A DNA stretch of 64,000 nucleotides. Source: Pirellulaceae bacterium (GTDB taxonomy: Bacteria > Planctomycetota > Planctomycetia > Pirellulales > Pirellulaceae). The position numbers were made by a program, and so were the translations under genes. The notes beneath the pieces are model-generated. The model was given only the letters and a program-made list of their open reading frames with translations. It did no database searches and had not been told where the DNA came from. Positions 44,594-54,356 of the stretch are shown one piece after another. Within the stretch, counting starts at the first letter, position 1; every line of letters starts with the position of its first letter. The stretch spans positions 124,001 to 188,000 of the forward strand of contig JAQWSU010000055.1 of assembly GCA_029243025.1 (NCBI GenBank), written 5' to 3'.

Positions 44594-45418
44594 ATGATAT
44601 TGAATGCCCCGATTGTGAAAGATACCATGCTGAATTGCTGCCAAACCACGCTGATGCTGGCTATCCTTGCCGTGTTTACTACCAATGGGTTTGCCCAGCA
44701 TTCTAACGACAATGCACGAATCTTGTTCATGATTGGTGAACGCGAATATAAAACGGAGCAGAGCTTGCGCCGTTTTTTCACGGAAGATCTAGCCCGTCGC
44801 GGGTTTCAAGCCACATTTGTCACGGCACCCAGCAGCGGTGCTGACAAAAATGACTTCGCTGGAATATCGGACTCTTTGCCTACGGCTGATCTGCTCTTTT
44901 TGAGCGTTCGTCGCCGAGCTCCCAGCTTGCAGCAGCTGAACGCCGTGCGACAACACTTGCAAGCGGGAAAGCCGATGGTGGCGATTCGCACCGCGAGTCA
45001 TCCTTTTGATACCAAGGGCAAGGCGCCCAAAGGACACGGTGAATGGTTGGATTTCGATTCTGAAGTGCTCGGTGGAAAGTACAGCGGTCACTATGGAGAC
45101 GAGAAGTGCGAAGTGGTGGTTGTTTCCGATGCCGAGTCAGATCCAATCCTCAAGGGTGTGAAGCTCGGGGGAAGTAGTAAACTGTATCAAGGGAAGGTTA
45201 CATCGGCAAAGGCAACTCTGTTGGTGAATGGCCGAGTTGAAGGTGGCCCTTGGGAAGCAGTCGCTTGGAAAAATGTTTATGGACCTCAAGCCGCGAAAGT
45301 GTTTTATACGTCGTTAGGTATTGCCTCAGACTTTGAACAAACAGGCTTTCGGCAAATGTTGCTTAACGCGATTCGCGATTCTTTGGGAATAACGGTCGAT
45401 TTGAGGGATCCGATCTGA
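44594..45418 (+). CDS. Secreted ThuA-domain protein
   Basis: 274 residues from ATG 44594, or 263 from ATG 44627; the second start gives a cleaner signal peptide (LMLAILAVFTTNGFAQ). ThuA/type 1 glutamine-amidotransferase-like fold: ARILFMIGEREYKTEQSL, DLLFLSVRRRAP, MVAIRTASHPFD and KVFYTSLG. The fold belongs to the ThuA group linked to trehalose and sugar use, but no enzymatic activity is proven. The Gfo/Idh gene 196 bases downstream is a frequent neighbour in planctomycetes. Confidence 0.87.
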   Translation: MILNAPIVKDTMLNCCQTTLMLAILAVFTTNGFAQHSNDNARILFMIGEREYKTEQSLRRFFTEDLARRGFQATFVTAPSSGADKNDFAGISDSLPTADLLFLSVRRRAPSLQQLNAVRQHLQAGKPMVAIRTASHPFDTKGKAPKGHGEWLDFDSEVLGGKYSGHYGDEKCEVVVVSDAESDPILKGVKLGGSSKLYQGKVTSAKATLLVNGRVEGGPWEAVAWKNVYGPQAAKVFYTSLGIASDFEQTGFRQMLLNAIRDSLGITVDLRDPI

Positions 45419-45614
45419 ACAATTAAGCCTGCGCCCTGATAAAGATGAGGTTTGCTTGCAGAATGCGAAAGGGCAGGGCGAATCAACGCGAAATACTGAT
45501 CGACTGAATCGATTGACCCCGATGACTCAGCATGATCTATTTGATGAATCGTAGCCTGCTCGATCGAGTCCCACTTGTTTGAAAGCAATTGTTGTTTGCT
45601 GAGGAGATAAAAAG

Positions 45615-46913
45615 ATGATTCAGATTTCACGCCGCTCTGCCTTGAAAGCCTCCGTTGCTGCCGGTGTCGGTTACTGGACTGGTGGGTCACTTTTGGCGCG
45701 TGAAGAATCACCGAATGAGAAACTGAACATTGCGGTGATTGGACTTGGCGGGCAGGGTGGAAGTAATTTGAAGGGTGTGGCTAGCCAAAATATCGTCGCA
45801 CTATGCGATGTGGATGATCAACGGGCCGGAAATGCTTATCAGCGATTTCCAAAAGCGAAAAAATACGCCGATTATCGGCGGATGTTTGACCAAATGGATC
45901 AGCAGATTGATGCGGTCGTAGTTAGCACACCCGATCACACTCATTTTCATCCTTCCATGATCGCCTTGGACTTAGGAAAACACCTCTACTGTGAAAAGCC
46001 GATGGCTCATTCCGTATGGGAAGTGAGGCAAATGACTCAGTTGGCTGATAAAAAAGGGGTCGCCACGCAATTGGGAGTTCAGCGTCACACCATTGCGAAC
46101 GTGCATCGCGTTGTTGAGTTGATCCAGAGTGGAGCGATTGGAGACGTAACCGAATGCCACTGTTGGGTCGGTGGAGACCGGGGTATGCCCGCCGCGCCCA
46201 AGGGGACTCCCGCTATCCCAGCTCATCTCGATTGGGACCTCTGGTTGGGACCGGCTGCAAGTCGTAGCTATAGTCCGGATTACTGTCCCTACAAATGGAG
46301 ATTCTGGTGGGACTTTGGCACCGGAGAGACCGGGAATTGGGGATGCCATATTTTGGATATCCCGTATTGGGCGCTTGGCCTGACGTTTCCAAACCGTGTC
46401 GATGCGTCGGGTCCTGAGATTGACGCCCAACGCACACCGAAATCGATGGCTAGTCGGATGGTGTTCCCAGCATCAGAGGGTCGCCCTGAGGTAAATCTGC
46501 ACTGGTATCAAGCAGCACAAGGTCCTCCGATCTTAAAACAACACAATTTGTCGCATCAGGGTAACAATACGCTCTTCATTGGTAGCGACGGAATGCTGCT
46601 GTGTGGTTTCGGGCAACGAAAACTGTATCCCGAGGATAAATTCGCCGACTATGCGGCTCCTGAGAAATCGATTCCTGATTCTCCCGGTTTCCATCGCGAA
46701 TGGTTTGAAGCCTGCAAAGGCGGAACGCCGGCGACCTGTGATTTTTCCTATTCGGGGCCGCTCAGCGAAACGGTGTTGCTTGCCAATGCAGCCTATCGGG
46801 CAAATGGTGGTTTTGATTGGAATGCCCAGTCGCTCGCGGCAAAAGGTAATCCGCAAGCTGATCAGTATCTCTTTTCGAAGTTTCGTAAAGGCTGGGGACT
46901 GAACTTGATCTGA
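45615..46913 (+). CDS. Exported Gfo/Idh/MocA oxidoreductase with Tat-like signal
   Basis: 432 residues from ATG 45615 with GAGGAGA 7-14 bases upstream. Twin-arginine leader SRRSALKASVAAGVG suggests folded export with cofactor. Rossmann motif IAVIGLGGQGGSN, then ALCDVDDQ, PDHTHFHP and CEKPM with the family Lys. C-terminal segment GETGNWGCHILDIPYWALGL and DASGPEI fit the planctomycete exported subgroup. Probably acts on an exported sugar substrate. Follows the ThuA gene. Confidence 0.92.
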   Translation: MIQISRRSALKASVAAGVGYWTGGSLLAREESPNEKLNIAVIGLGGQGGSNLKGVASQNIVALCDVDDQRAGNAYQRFPKAKKYADYRRMFDQMDQQIDAVVVSTPDHTHFHPSMIALDLGKHLYCEKPMAHSVWEVRQMTQLADKKGVATQLGVQRHTIANVHRVVELIQSGAIGDVTECHCWVGGDRGMPAAPKGTPAIPAHLDWDLWLGPAASRSYSPDYCPYKWRFWWDFGTGETGNWGCHILDIPYWALGLTFPNRVDASGPEIDAQRTPKSMASRMVFPASEGRPEVNLHWYQAAQGPPILKQHNLSHQGNNTLFIGSDGMLLCGFGQRKLYPEDKFADYAAPEKSIPDSPGFHREWFEACKGGTPATCDFSYSGPLSETVLLANAAYRANGGFDWNAQSLAAKGNPQADQYLFSKFRKGWGLNLI

Positions 46914-47074
46914 GCGTGGTTGTCGCGTTAATGCATTCTGCTCGATTGGCGGAGACGATGCGCGGACATTGCCTTGGCACTTGGTCCGTTACGTGAGGTA
47001 ATCCATTAAAACGCTTGATTCGAAAACTCCCTTTGTACCCGGTGTTTGGAAATCTTTTTGCATTGGACCTGCAT

Positions 47075-48031
47075 ATGACTCGTGTCATTGTGTTCGCGAT
47101 TGGGCTGGGCTGTTGGTCCACTGTCGCTTTTGCTGATGAGGCCGGAGAAACGTCCTCCTTGCTTGCCTCGGGAGATCGAGTTGTCTTTATAGGCGACTCG
47201 AATACCTATGCGGGTCGCTTTATCTCCGAAATTGAAGCTCAATGGCTGAAGCAGTTCCCAGGTCAGTCTGTTGAATTCATCAATGCGGGATTGCCGAGTG
47301 AAACAGCTTGTGGACTTTCAGAGCCCATCCATCCGTTTCCGCGACCTTCGGTGCAGGAACGGATCGATCGGGTTTTGGACAAAATGCAGCCCGACGTTTT
47401 GGTGATCGGTTATGGGATGAACGATGGAATCTATCACCCGTTCGACAAAACGAGATTTGCCGCGTATCGAAAGGGTATTAGAACACTGGTAAGAAAAGCG
47501 AAAAAGCAGGGCGCGAAAGTCGTGCTTCTGACACCTCCTCCGTTTGATCCTTTACCCCTCAAAAAACGAGGTAAACTCCGCCCCCAAGAGGCGGAGGAGT
47601 TTAGCTGGATGACGATCTATGAGGATTATGATGAGGTGATGGATCGTTATGCGACCTGGACTCTTAAACAGCGTGCGACGGTGGATGCAGTGGTCGACAT
47701 ACGAAGCCCGTTTGTCGAATATCTCGCGCGAAGAAGAAAGAGCGATTCCAGCTATATGATGTCGGACGATGGGGTTCATTTTAATGGGGATGGCCATGCG
47801 ATTATCGCTCAGGCAATTCTCGATCGTTGGGGAATTCCCTTGGTGGATGTGTCGCGCAAGTTTCAGGACCAGGTTCATCAGGCACAGATGATCGTTCGCG
47901 ACAGTGCCGTTTCCCATATCGGCCACAAACGTCCCGGAATCAAACCGGGATTGGATTGGAATTCAGCCGTCGAAAAGTCAAAGCAACTCAAGCAGCAGTT
48001 TAATCCATCACCCAAGTCGGGCGGCCTGTAA
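47075..48031 (+). CDS. Secreted SGNH/GDSL hydrolase
   Basis: 318 residues from ATG 47075 (VIVFAIGLGCWSTVAFA signal peptide); an upstream in-frame start at 47015 is unlikely. Motifs: VFIGDSNTY (Ser42), GLPSETA (Gly block), VIGYGMNDG (Asn block) and DGVHFNGDGH (Asp-x-x-His). Likely esterase on carbohydrate or lipid esters. Converges on the RND gene with 43 bases between. Confidence 0.9.
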   Translation: MTRVIVFAIGLGCWSTVAFADEAGETSSLLASGDRVVFIGDSNTYAGRFISEIEAQWLKQFPGQSVEFINAGLPSETACGLSEPIHPFPRPSVQERIDRVLDKMQPDVLVIGYGMNDGIYHPFDKTRFAAYRKGIRTLVRKAKKQGAKVVLLTPPPFDPLPLKKRGKLRPQEAEEFSWMTIYEDYDEVMDRYATWTLKQRATVDAVVDIRSPFVEYLARRRKSDSSYMMSDDGVHFNGDGHAIIAQAILDRWGIPLVDVSRKFQDQVHQAQMIVRDSAVSHIGHKRPGIKPGLDWNSAVEKSKQLKQQFNPSPKSGGL

Positions 48032-48074
48032 CCGCGTCGCTTGCCTACTCAAGGAATGGTGGCAGACGAGTCGA

Positions 48075-51000
48075 TTAGATTTCCGCTCTTCGGAAATCTG
48101 AGTTGTAGACTAAGCTGTAGGCCACGGGGATCACGACCAACGTTAAAGCGGTGGCGAACATCAAACCGAACACAATCGCGCCGGTCAATGGTTGCCAGAA
48201 TTCGGCCCCGCCAGTCAAATTGAGCATCAAGGGTAACAAACCACCGATGGTGGTGATCGTGGTCAGTAGCACTGGACGAAGGCGATTCTGACCCGCTTCG
48301 ATCAACGCATTGCGAAGGGGAAGCCCGCCGCGACGAGACTGATTGATGAAGTCAACGACCACAATTGCGTCGTTGACGACGATTCCCGTCAAACTGACCA
48401 AACCGATGAAAGATGCCAGGCTGAATGGAAAGGAGCAAATCCACATGCCGATCACGACGCCAATGAAACTGAGCGGAACAGTTAGGAGTACGATAATCGC
48501 TTGCCGAAAACTATTGAATTGTAAAACGAGCATCCCGAATATCAAAACCACGGCGATCAGCATGCAGAACAAGAGGTAACGGAAATTTTCGTCACGTTCT
48601 TCATTTTCTCCCGTAAACTCTGCACGTACTCCGTCAGAGATCGTACCTGTCTGGCCAACAAAGACTGTGTTGCTTCCTTTGACGGGTTCGAATCCCATCT
48701 GTGGCAATAAATTCGCGCGGACAATTGCGAACACGTCGTCAGGCGTCGTGTTTGGTTTCTTAACGTCGCATCGAGCGGTGACCGAACGCGTTTGTTGATA
48801 ACGGTTGACGGCGTACACGCCAACGTTTCGGGTCAACGCACCGAGTTCTTCCAGCGTCGCTTTTTTTCCTGTGTTACCGGTTAACATGATGCGACCCAGG
48901 GTGGAGGCGGCTGACTGATACCTGCCGTCAGCTTGAATTCGTAACTTGATATCCTCGTCGTTTAAATTCAATTCGATCGATTCATCACCGTGGATAGCCA
49001 TTAATACGGCTTGGGCGATTTGTGTCTCGGAGATATCGAACAGTCCAAGGATGCGCGGATCAGGTTCGATGATCAGTTCCGGATTTTCTGGGCGATAATC
49101 GGATCGACAATCGAGGGTCCCGACGGTCTTGGCGAGTTTCCCGGCAAGTGACTGGCCGATATTTCCAATTTGTTCTAAATCATCTCCCGTCAATCGGATG
49201 GCGACATCCGAACCTCCGGGGGGCCCTTCCTCGACTTCTTCGATTGAGTAAAGGATGCCCGGGAAAAGATCGAGTCGCTTGTCAAACTTTTCCCGCAGTT
49301 CTTCGATGATTTCGGCTTCGTGGCGATTACGATCGAGTGGGGATAGCAGCTGTACCATAATCGTGCCAAATTCAGGGCCGACCGCAGGGTCGTTTTCAAG
49401 TCGACTTGCTAGTCCTTCGGAGGAGCCGATCGCCGAGATGAAATGCACGAGCTCACTCCGGCCGTTGAGACGCTTATCTTCAGCCAGTTCTCGCAGCGGA
49501 ACGGTGAAGATTTCAGCCGCGGCAATCGTCTGTTCTATACTGTTTCCTAGTGGCAATTCGTACTTGATTTCGAACTGGCCGCGATCACTCTCGGGAAAAA
49601 ATGTGAAACCAATACTGCTCATCATTTGCCCGGCCCAGATGAAGGCCAGCAGGCTGCAGGTCATAACGGCCCAGCGGTGATTGAGCGCCCAGCTGAGAAG
49701 GACCAGGTAAGTTTTGAGCAAAAAACGGTGGGCAAAGCCGAGATTTTCCTCGGGTTGTCTCTCTTGTTTCGTCGTTGGCTTGCGTTGCCGGAAAAATTTT
49801 GAGGCCAGCACGGGAATCAAAAAATGGTCGACGAGTACGGAACCCAGTAAGGCCATGCTCACCACCTTGGGCATGACTCCCATGAAATCGCCCATCATGC
49901 CGGGGACGAGTAGCATGGGAAGAAAGGCTGCCACGGTCGTTAAATCGGCAATGATCACTGGCATGCCGACCTCGCGGATTCCGTTTTTGGCTGCCACGGC
50001 TGGTTCTTCGCCCCGCTCTACGTGTCGATAGATGTTTTCTGCCACAATAATCGCACCGTCGACCACCATTCCCAACGCGAGAATAAAGCTGAAGATCACC
50101 ATGTTGGAGATTGGAATACCTGTCGCGTAGGCAGCGACTAATGCGACGGCCGAACTGAGCGGAACTGCAGTCAACACCAGGAATGAGATTCGTAAACCCA
50201 TGGTCCAGCCTAGAATGATCAGCACCAACATGGCGCCGAATACGAAACTCGATCCCAGTACGCGAAACATCAATGTGATCTCGTCCGAAGTGTCTCGTGT
50301 CGCTGAAAAGGTCACGAACGGATACTGCGGCTCTAATTCTTTGAGCAACGATTTGAGAGCCTGCGCCGTACCGTATGTGTTGATGTCTGATTCCTTGTAG
50401 ACAACAATGGTGGCACAATCGTCTCCATCGATCTTGGCGACGTTTTTCAGGCGGCGGTGAGTGTCTTGGACGTTGGCGACGTCCATGATTCGAACGATTC
50501 GACCGCCATCCTGTTTGACGATTACTTCGCGAATGTCTTCCAATCCACGTAGCTTTGTCTCGTTGCGGACCTGGTAATCAAAAACACCCGTGTTCATCTG
50601 ACCGCCGGGTAATTCTGCGTGAAAGGATGAAAGAGCGTTTCGGACATCAGCGAGCGTCAAGTCGTATTGCGCAGCGAGATCTACGTTGACGTCGACATGG
50701 ACCTCGCGTTCAAGGCCACCGAACAGTTGAGTGGTTGAAACCCCAGCCAATGCCTCGATCTCGTCCTGTACCTCTTCGGCGACTTCTTTCAATGCTCGCT
50801 GGTCAAATCCTTCGGGCGCACGAATGTTGACCAACATTAATGGGGTGTTGTCAAAATCGATTTTTGTAACACTGGGTTCAATGTTGCGAAATATGTCCGG
50901 TAATTCACTGCGGACTTCATCGACCAAGTCTTTCACTTCACCGCGCGCCGTGTCCGCATCAACACCGTCAAGAAACATAACTTGAGTCACACTCGATCCA

Positions 51001-51257
51001 CGCATGCTGGTCGATGAAATAAAGTCGACGTTGTTCAGTCCTGCCAGTGCATCTTCGATCTCTCGAGTGATCTGCACTTCAGCTTCGGTGGGAAGGGCGC
51101 CCGGATAAGGAACGGCAATCATGATCACCGCCGTACTAATTGCCGGTGCGAGTTGTACGGGAATTCTGATGGCAGCAAGCAGGGCCATCGCCAGTACGAG
51201 TACGGTCGACACGATGACGATACGCGGATGATCAATTGCGGTGTCGGTGATTTTCAT
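48075..51257 (-). CDS. RND efflux pump inner-membrane subunit (AcrB/HAE1-like)
   Basis: 1060 residues, normal length. Twelve membrane helices and two large periplasmic loops: N-terminal TAIDHPRIVIVSTVLVLAM and repeat halves AVPLSSAVALVAAYATG and TVPLSFIGVVIGMW. In helix 4, LALGMVVDGAIIVAENIYRH keeps one of the two acidic residues of AcrB (Asp-Gly instead of Asp-Asp). The partner helix in the second half reads LVSLTGIVVNDAIVVVDFIN. Proton-driven export of drugs, lipids or metals. Preceded by its adaptor gene, 77 bases upstream. Confidence 0.94.
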   Translation of the reverse strand: MKITDTAIDHPRIVIVSTVLVLAMALLAAIRIPVQLAPAISTAVIMIAVPYPGALPTEAEVQITREIEDALAGLNNVDFISSTSMRGSSVTQVMFLDGVDADTARGEVKDLVDEVRSELPDIFRNIEPSVTKIDFDNTPLMLVNIRAPEGFDQRALKEVAEEVQDEIEALAGVSTTQLFGGLEREVHVDVNVDLAAQYDLTLADVRNALSSFHAELPGGQMNTGVFDYQVRNETKLRGLEDIREVIVKQDGGRIVRIMDVANVQDTHRRLKNVAKIDGDDCATIVVYKESDINTYGTAQALKSLLKELEPQYPFVTFSATRDTSDEITLMFRVLGSSFVFGAMLVLIILGWTMGLRISFLVLTAVPLSSAVALVAAYATGIPISNMVIFSFILALGMVVDGAIIVAENIYRHVERGEEPAVAAKNGIREVGMPVIIADLTTVAAFLPMLLVPGMMGDFMGVMPKVVSMALLGSVLVDHFLIPVLASKFFRQRKPTTKQERQPEENLGFAHRFLLKTYLVLLSWALNHRWAVMTCSLLAFIWAGQMMSSIGFTFFPESDRGQFEIKYELPLGNSIEQTIAAAEIFTVPLRELAEDKRLNGRSELVHFISAIGSSEGLASRLENDPAVGPEFGTIMVQLLSPLDRNRHEAEIIEELREKFDKRLDLFPGILYSIEEVEEGPPGGSDVAIRLTGDDLEQIGNIGQSLAGKLAKTVGTLDCRSDYRPENPELIIEPDPRILGLFDISETQIAQAVLMAIHGDESIELNLNDEDIKLRIQADGRYQSAASTLGRIMLTGNTGKKATLEELGALTRNVGVYAVNRYQQTRSVTARCDVKKPNTTPDDVFAIVRANLLPQMGFEPVKGSNTVFVGQTGTISDGVRAEFTGENEERDENFRYLLFCMLIAVVLIFGMLVLQFNSFRQAIIVLLTVPLSFIGVVIGMWICSFPFSLASFIGLVSLTGIVVNDAIVVVDFINQSRRGGLPLRNALIEAGQNRLRPVLLTTITTIGGLLPLMLNLTGGAEFWQPLTGAIVFGLMFATALTLVVIPVAYSLVYNSDFRRAEI

Positions 51258-51334
51258 CGCTTAGATGCAAGTATCCTGTTGCTGCGACATGGGTGGCTAT
51301 AAGTTGTTGGTGGCGATGCTCGTTGGAGTTTCAA

Positions 51335-52618
51335 TCAATCGACGGAAGCGGCCCGATTGCGGCGAGACACCGCCGGCGTTGTTGTCTGATTTTCGATGCC
51401 CACGATGCGGACGCGGCGATTTTGGACGAGTCGATGTTGCCCCTTTACCACAATTTTCCGGTCGTCGACGGGCATGTCTGGCACGATCAATGCTCCGTCT
51501 TGTTCGATGTAACGTTCGAGCGGGACGCGCTTCGCCTGGTAGTCCGCTTCTGCTCCTAAATTGAAGAACAAATAGTGCAAATCCGATTTCGACTGGTGCA
51601 CGGAATAGATAAAAGGTTGGTCGCCTCGAAACATCACGCTTGGGATCGGAACTTGGTAGCCAGTGATTGAGTCGATCACGATTTGAGCGAGGGCAACCGA
51701 ACCTGGGCGCAGCCCACCATCTTCATTTTCCAGCAGGATCTCAACTTCAAATAAGCCCGTTTTGTCATCGGCCGTTTCTCCCACGCGAAAAACCTGACCG
51801 ATTCGCTTCGGCCAAGGAACACCATATCGATCCGTTCCCATCAATTGGACGTAAGCTTTGAAGATGGCGTCGCCTTGAGGATTGCTTTGTCGCAATCGTT
51901 GACGTTCAGTTTCGATTTCGTGGATGCGAGATTCGGGGACTCCCACGACGAGTAAGACGCGGTCGACTTCAACAATTTCGAACGCGGGTGCATGCATGTT
52001 GATCGATTCCCCCTCGCTCACAAATCGTTTGGAAATTCGACCATTACAAGGGGAGACCAGCGTCGCATTCTCGAGATTTTTTTGTGCGGTTGCCGTTTGT
52101 GCTTCAGCGACTGCCATGTCCGTGACCCGCTTGCGGAAATCGGCCTCCGAAATGACGCGGTTCTCCCTATTTCTGAGTTGTTTGGCTCGTGTCAAATCCT
52201 CTTGTGCCTGTTCCATCAGCGCCGTTCTTTCCTGGACACGTGCTTGCAGGATATCTTTGTCCAAGATAGCAAGTACCTGTCCTTGGCGAACGGTATCGCC
52301 GTCATCAAGGCGCTTATCCGCCTGGTTGAGTCCGAGTTCTTTCACACGACCGCTGATCTCAAAGGCCATCAAATAACGCTCGAAAGGGCGAATCATGCCT
52401 GAGTAGGTGTCAAGAATCTCAATCGACTCGGGCTTCAAATCGCGAACGACGACGGGTGCGGCTGCGCCAACTGTGGTTTGTTCGGGAGGCAGGTCACCCA
52501 CCGTTTCAGTTTTTTTCCCTGACTTCGTAGCGGTGACCCACATCACGGAAAGTGCAAAGCCCGTGACAAGGATCATGGCGACCAAGCGACCAATGGCAAG
52601 CGGAGATTGTGTCTTCAT
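51335..52618 (-). CDS. RND periplasmic adaptor (membrane fusion protein)
   Basis: 427 residues from ATG 52618. Hydrophobic N-terminal helix (LVAMILVTGFALSVMWVTA), then the lipoyl/barrel-sandwich half QGQVLAILDKDIL, a helical hairpin (RTALMEQAQEDLTRAKQLR), the second half LVSPCNGRISKRFVSEGE, and the beta-barrel and membrane-proximal domains. Links the RND pump to an outer-membrane TolC channel. No TolC gene is adjacent; the one at 19622 is a candidate. Confidence 0.93.
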   Translation of the reverse strand: MKTQSPLAIGRLVAMILVTGFALSVMWVTATKSGKKTETVGDLPPEQTTVGAAAPVVVRDLKPESIEILDTYSGMIRPFERYLMAFEISGRVKELGLNQADKRLDDGDTVRQGQVLAILDKDILQARVQERTALMEQAQEDLTRAKQLRNRENRVISEADFRKRVTDMAVAEAQTATAQKNLENATLVSPCNGRISKRFVSEGESINMHAPAFEIVEVDRVLLVVGVPESRIHEIETERQRLRQSNPQGDAIFKAYVQLMGTDRYGVPWPKRIGQVFRVGETADDKTGLFEVEILLENEDGGLRPGSVALAQIVIDSITGYQVPIPSVMFRGDQPFIYSVHQSKSDLHYLFFNLGAEADYQAKRVPLERYIEQDGALIVPDMPVDDRKIVVKGQHRLVQNRRVRIVGIENQTTTPAVSRRNRAASVD

Positions 52619-52835
52619 AGGGAAATGGTGGAATCTTCGGAAAGGTGGTGGAAAGTGAGTCCACGAGGTCTATTCTCAACGAGTTGTAATATAGTGGTAT
52701 CTTTTCTTACTGACGAGTGGAACGTACGGAGGACGCAGTTGCTGGAGGGACTCGATTCGGGGAGATTACTTGTTTTTTTATCGTGGGGAATCTTTCGGTC
52801 TGAGACCGTTTGCGTGGTGAAATGCGCTCACCGTG

Positions 52836-54350
52836 TCAGTTTTGCTCGAGTCGTCGAACCACGACTCGATTCCCCTGGATCTTGATGACCCGTACCTGTT
52901 CGCCCGCATCGACGAAGGTTCCGTCGGAGGTTACATCGAGATAATCCTCTCCGAACGCGACTTTGCCCGCCGGTCGAAGTGGTGATTCGGTAATACCGAT
53001 CTGGCCCACTTCAATAACCGTCGCTGTGATCTCCGTCTTGGCTTGTTGGGTATTGAGCGATTCGGAGATCGCGGTTTTTGGTGGGGCAAGTGTAAATCGA
53101 TTCAAGACAGGAATGCTTCCCAGTCGTGTGGTGATCCACACTGCTGCAATCAGGAAGACGAGAGCAGCACTGATTAGAATCAACAAACTCTGACCGAGAG
53201 AGTTCAAATCGCTACCTGTTTCTGGGATCAAGAATGGTTCGCTGGCGAAAACAAGGCCGAGGGTGAACAGGGTGATCCCGGTGATTCCCCAGATGCCAAA
53301 TCCAGGAATGACAAATAATTCCACTACAATCAGGGCGATGCCCGAGATACAGAGAATGACTTCGAGCCATTCGGCTGTTCCTCCGAGGAAACGACTCCAG
53401 AAGAACAGACCAAAACAGATGGTTGCGACCAGACCGCCGATACCGAGTCCGGGTGAAAGAAATTCGATATAGAGGGCGATCAACGCCACCACCAACAACG
53501 CGCCCGTCATGAAGGGGTTATTGAGTATCAACACGGCCTGATCGACAGCATTCCACTCCAAATCAACCCACTCTTTGGCCCGGTAGCGTTCTTGAAGCTC
53601 TTTTCGATCCGATACATTGGCGTCTGCCAGATCGAGTTCCACAGCACGCCGCCCATTCACTTCCAGGAAATGTGCCTTGCGAGATTCGAGCACTGGCTTG
53701 ATGATTTTCCATGCCTCGGGAGCATCACTTGCGTCGATCTCTGCTTGGGACATAAACGTTTGCTGGCCAGTGTCTTCGTTTTGAACCTGAAAGACTTCCA
53801 GATCCATATCGACCATCGCTTCGGCGAGGGCTGGAGGTCGATTTTGAGATTCGGCCAAGTCTCGAACACGTCGAGCCAAGTCGGTACGTATTTTTTCCGG
53901 AGCGTGGCGAAAGAGGAAATCTTCGCGCATGAATACGGGGCCCGCGTCGCCAAACACGGCTTGGGGTCCGAGTACGATTTCATCACAACCGAGCGCGAAC
54001 AGTGCGGCTCCGCTTAGTGCCTCACGCGGAATATAGGCAACTGTGCGGGCGAAGGGTAGATCGCGCAGTTTGGCTGCAATACGCATGGTCGCCTCGACCT
54101 CTCCACCGGGACTGTCGATCTCTATCACCACCACATCAGCCTTCAAGCGTTCTGCCTCATCCAGCTTGCGATAGAGGTATTGTTCGCTGAGCGACTGGAT
54201 CGGGCCGTTGAATTCGATCAAGACGACTCGCTCGGGAGCCGCCAACTTTTCCTGGGCCGATGCGCTCGTCCGGCTGGATGATCCTAAAGCGATCATCCAG
54301 ATCAACCAGGACAGTATTTTTATGGCCGTTACAGCATCGTTAGCGATCAT
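52836..54350 (-). CDS. NfeD family protein with ClpP-class serine protease domain
   Basis: 504 residues. N-terminal signal helix, then a ClpP-fold protease domain: VVVIEIDSPGGEVEATM and REALSGAALFALGCDEI with the nucleophile Ser113. About five membrane helices follow (residues ~270-400), then a C-terminal OB-fold NfeD domain (KVAFGEDYLDVTSDGTFVDAGE). This long form resembles NfeD1b/1510 proteases, linked to membrane quality control with stomatin-like partners. No stomatin gene is next to it. ATG 54350 lies 6 bases after the stop of the preceding gene, so the two are probably co-transcribed. Confidence 0.92.
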   Translation of the reverse strand: MIANDAVTAIKILSWLIWMIALGSSSRTSASAQEKLAAPERVVLIEFNGPIQSLSEQYLYRKLDEAERLKADVVVIEIDSPGGEVEATMRIAAKLRDLPFARTVAYIPREALSGAALFALGCDEIVLGPQAVFGDAGPVFMREDFLFRHAPEKIRTDLARRVRDLAESQNRPPALAEAMVDMDLEVFQVQNEDTGQQTFMSQAEIDASDAPEAWKIIKPVLESRKAHFLEVNGRRAVELDLADANVSDRKELQERYRAKEWVDLEWNAVDQAVLILNNPFMTGALLVVALIALYIEFLSPGLGIGGLVATICFGLFFWSRFLGGTAEWLEVILCISGIALIVVELFVIPGFGIWGITGITLFTLGLVFASEPFLIPETGSDLNSLGQSLLILISAALVFLIAAVWITTRLGSIPVLNRFTLAPPKTAISESLNTQQAKTEITATVIEVGQIGITESPLRPAGKVAFGEDYLDVTSDGTFVDAGEQVRVIKIQGNRVVVRRLEQN

Positions 54351-54356
54351 CGAGAT

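Noticed and set aside
49585-50418. 277-codon minus-strand frame inside the RND gene in another frame
   Set aside because: Arg/His/Gly-rich shadow of the RND pump, whose frame has all family motifs.
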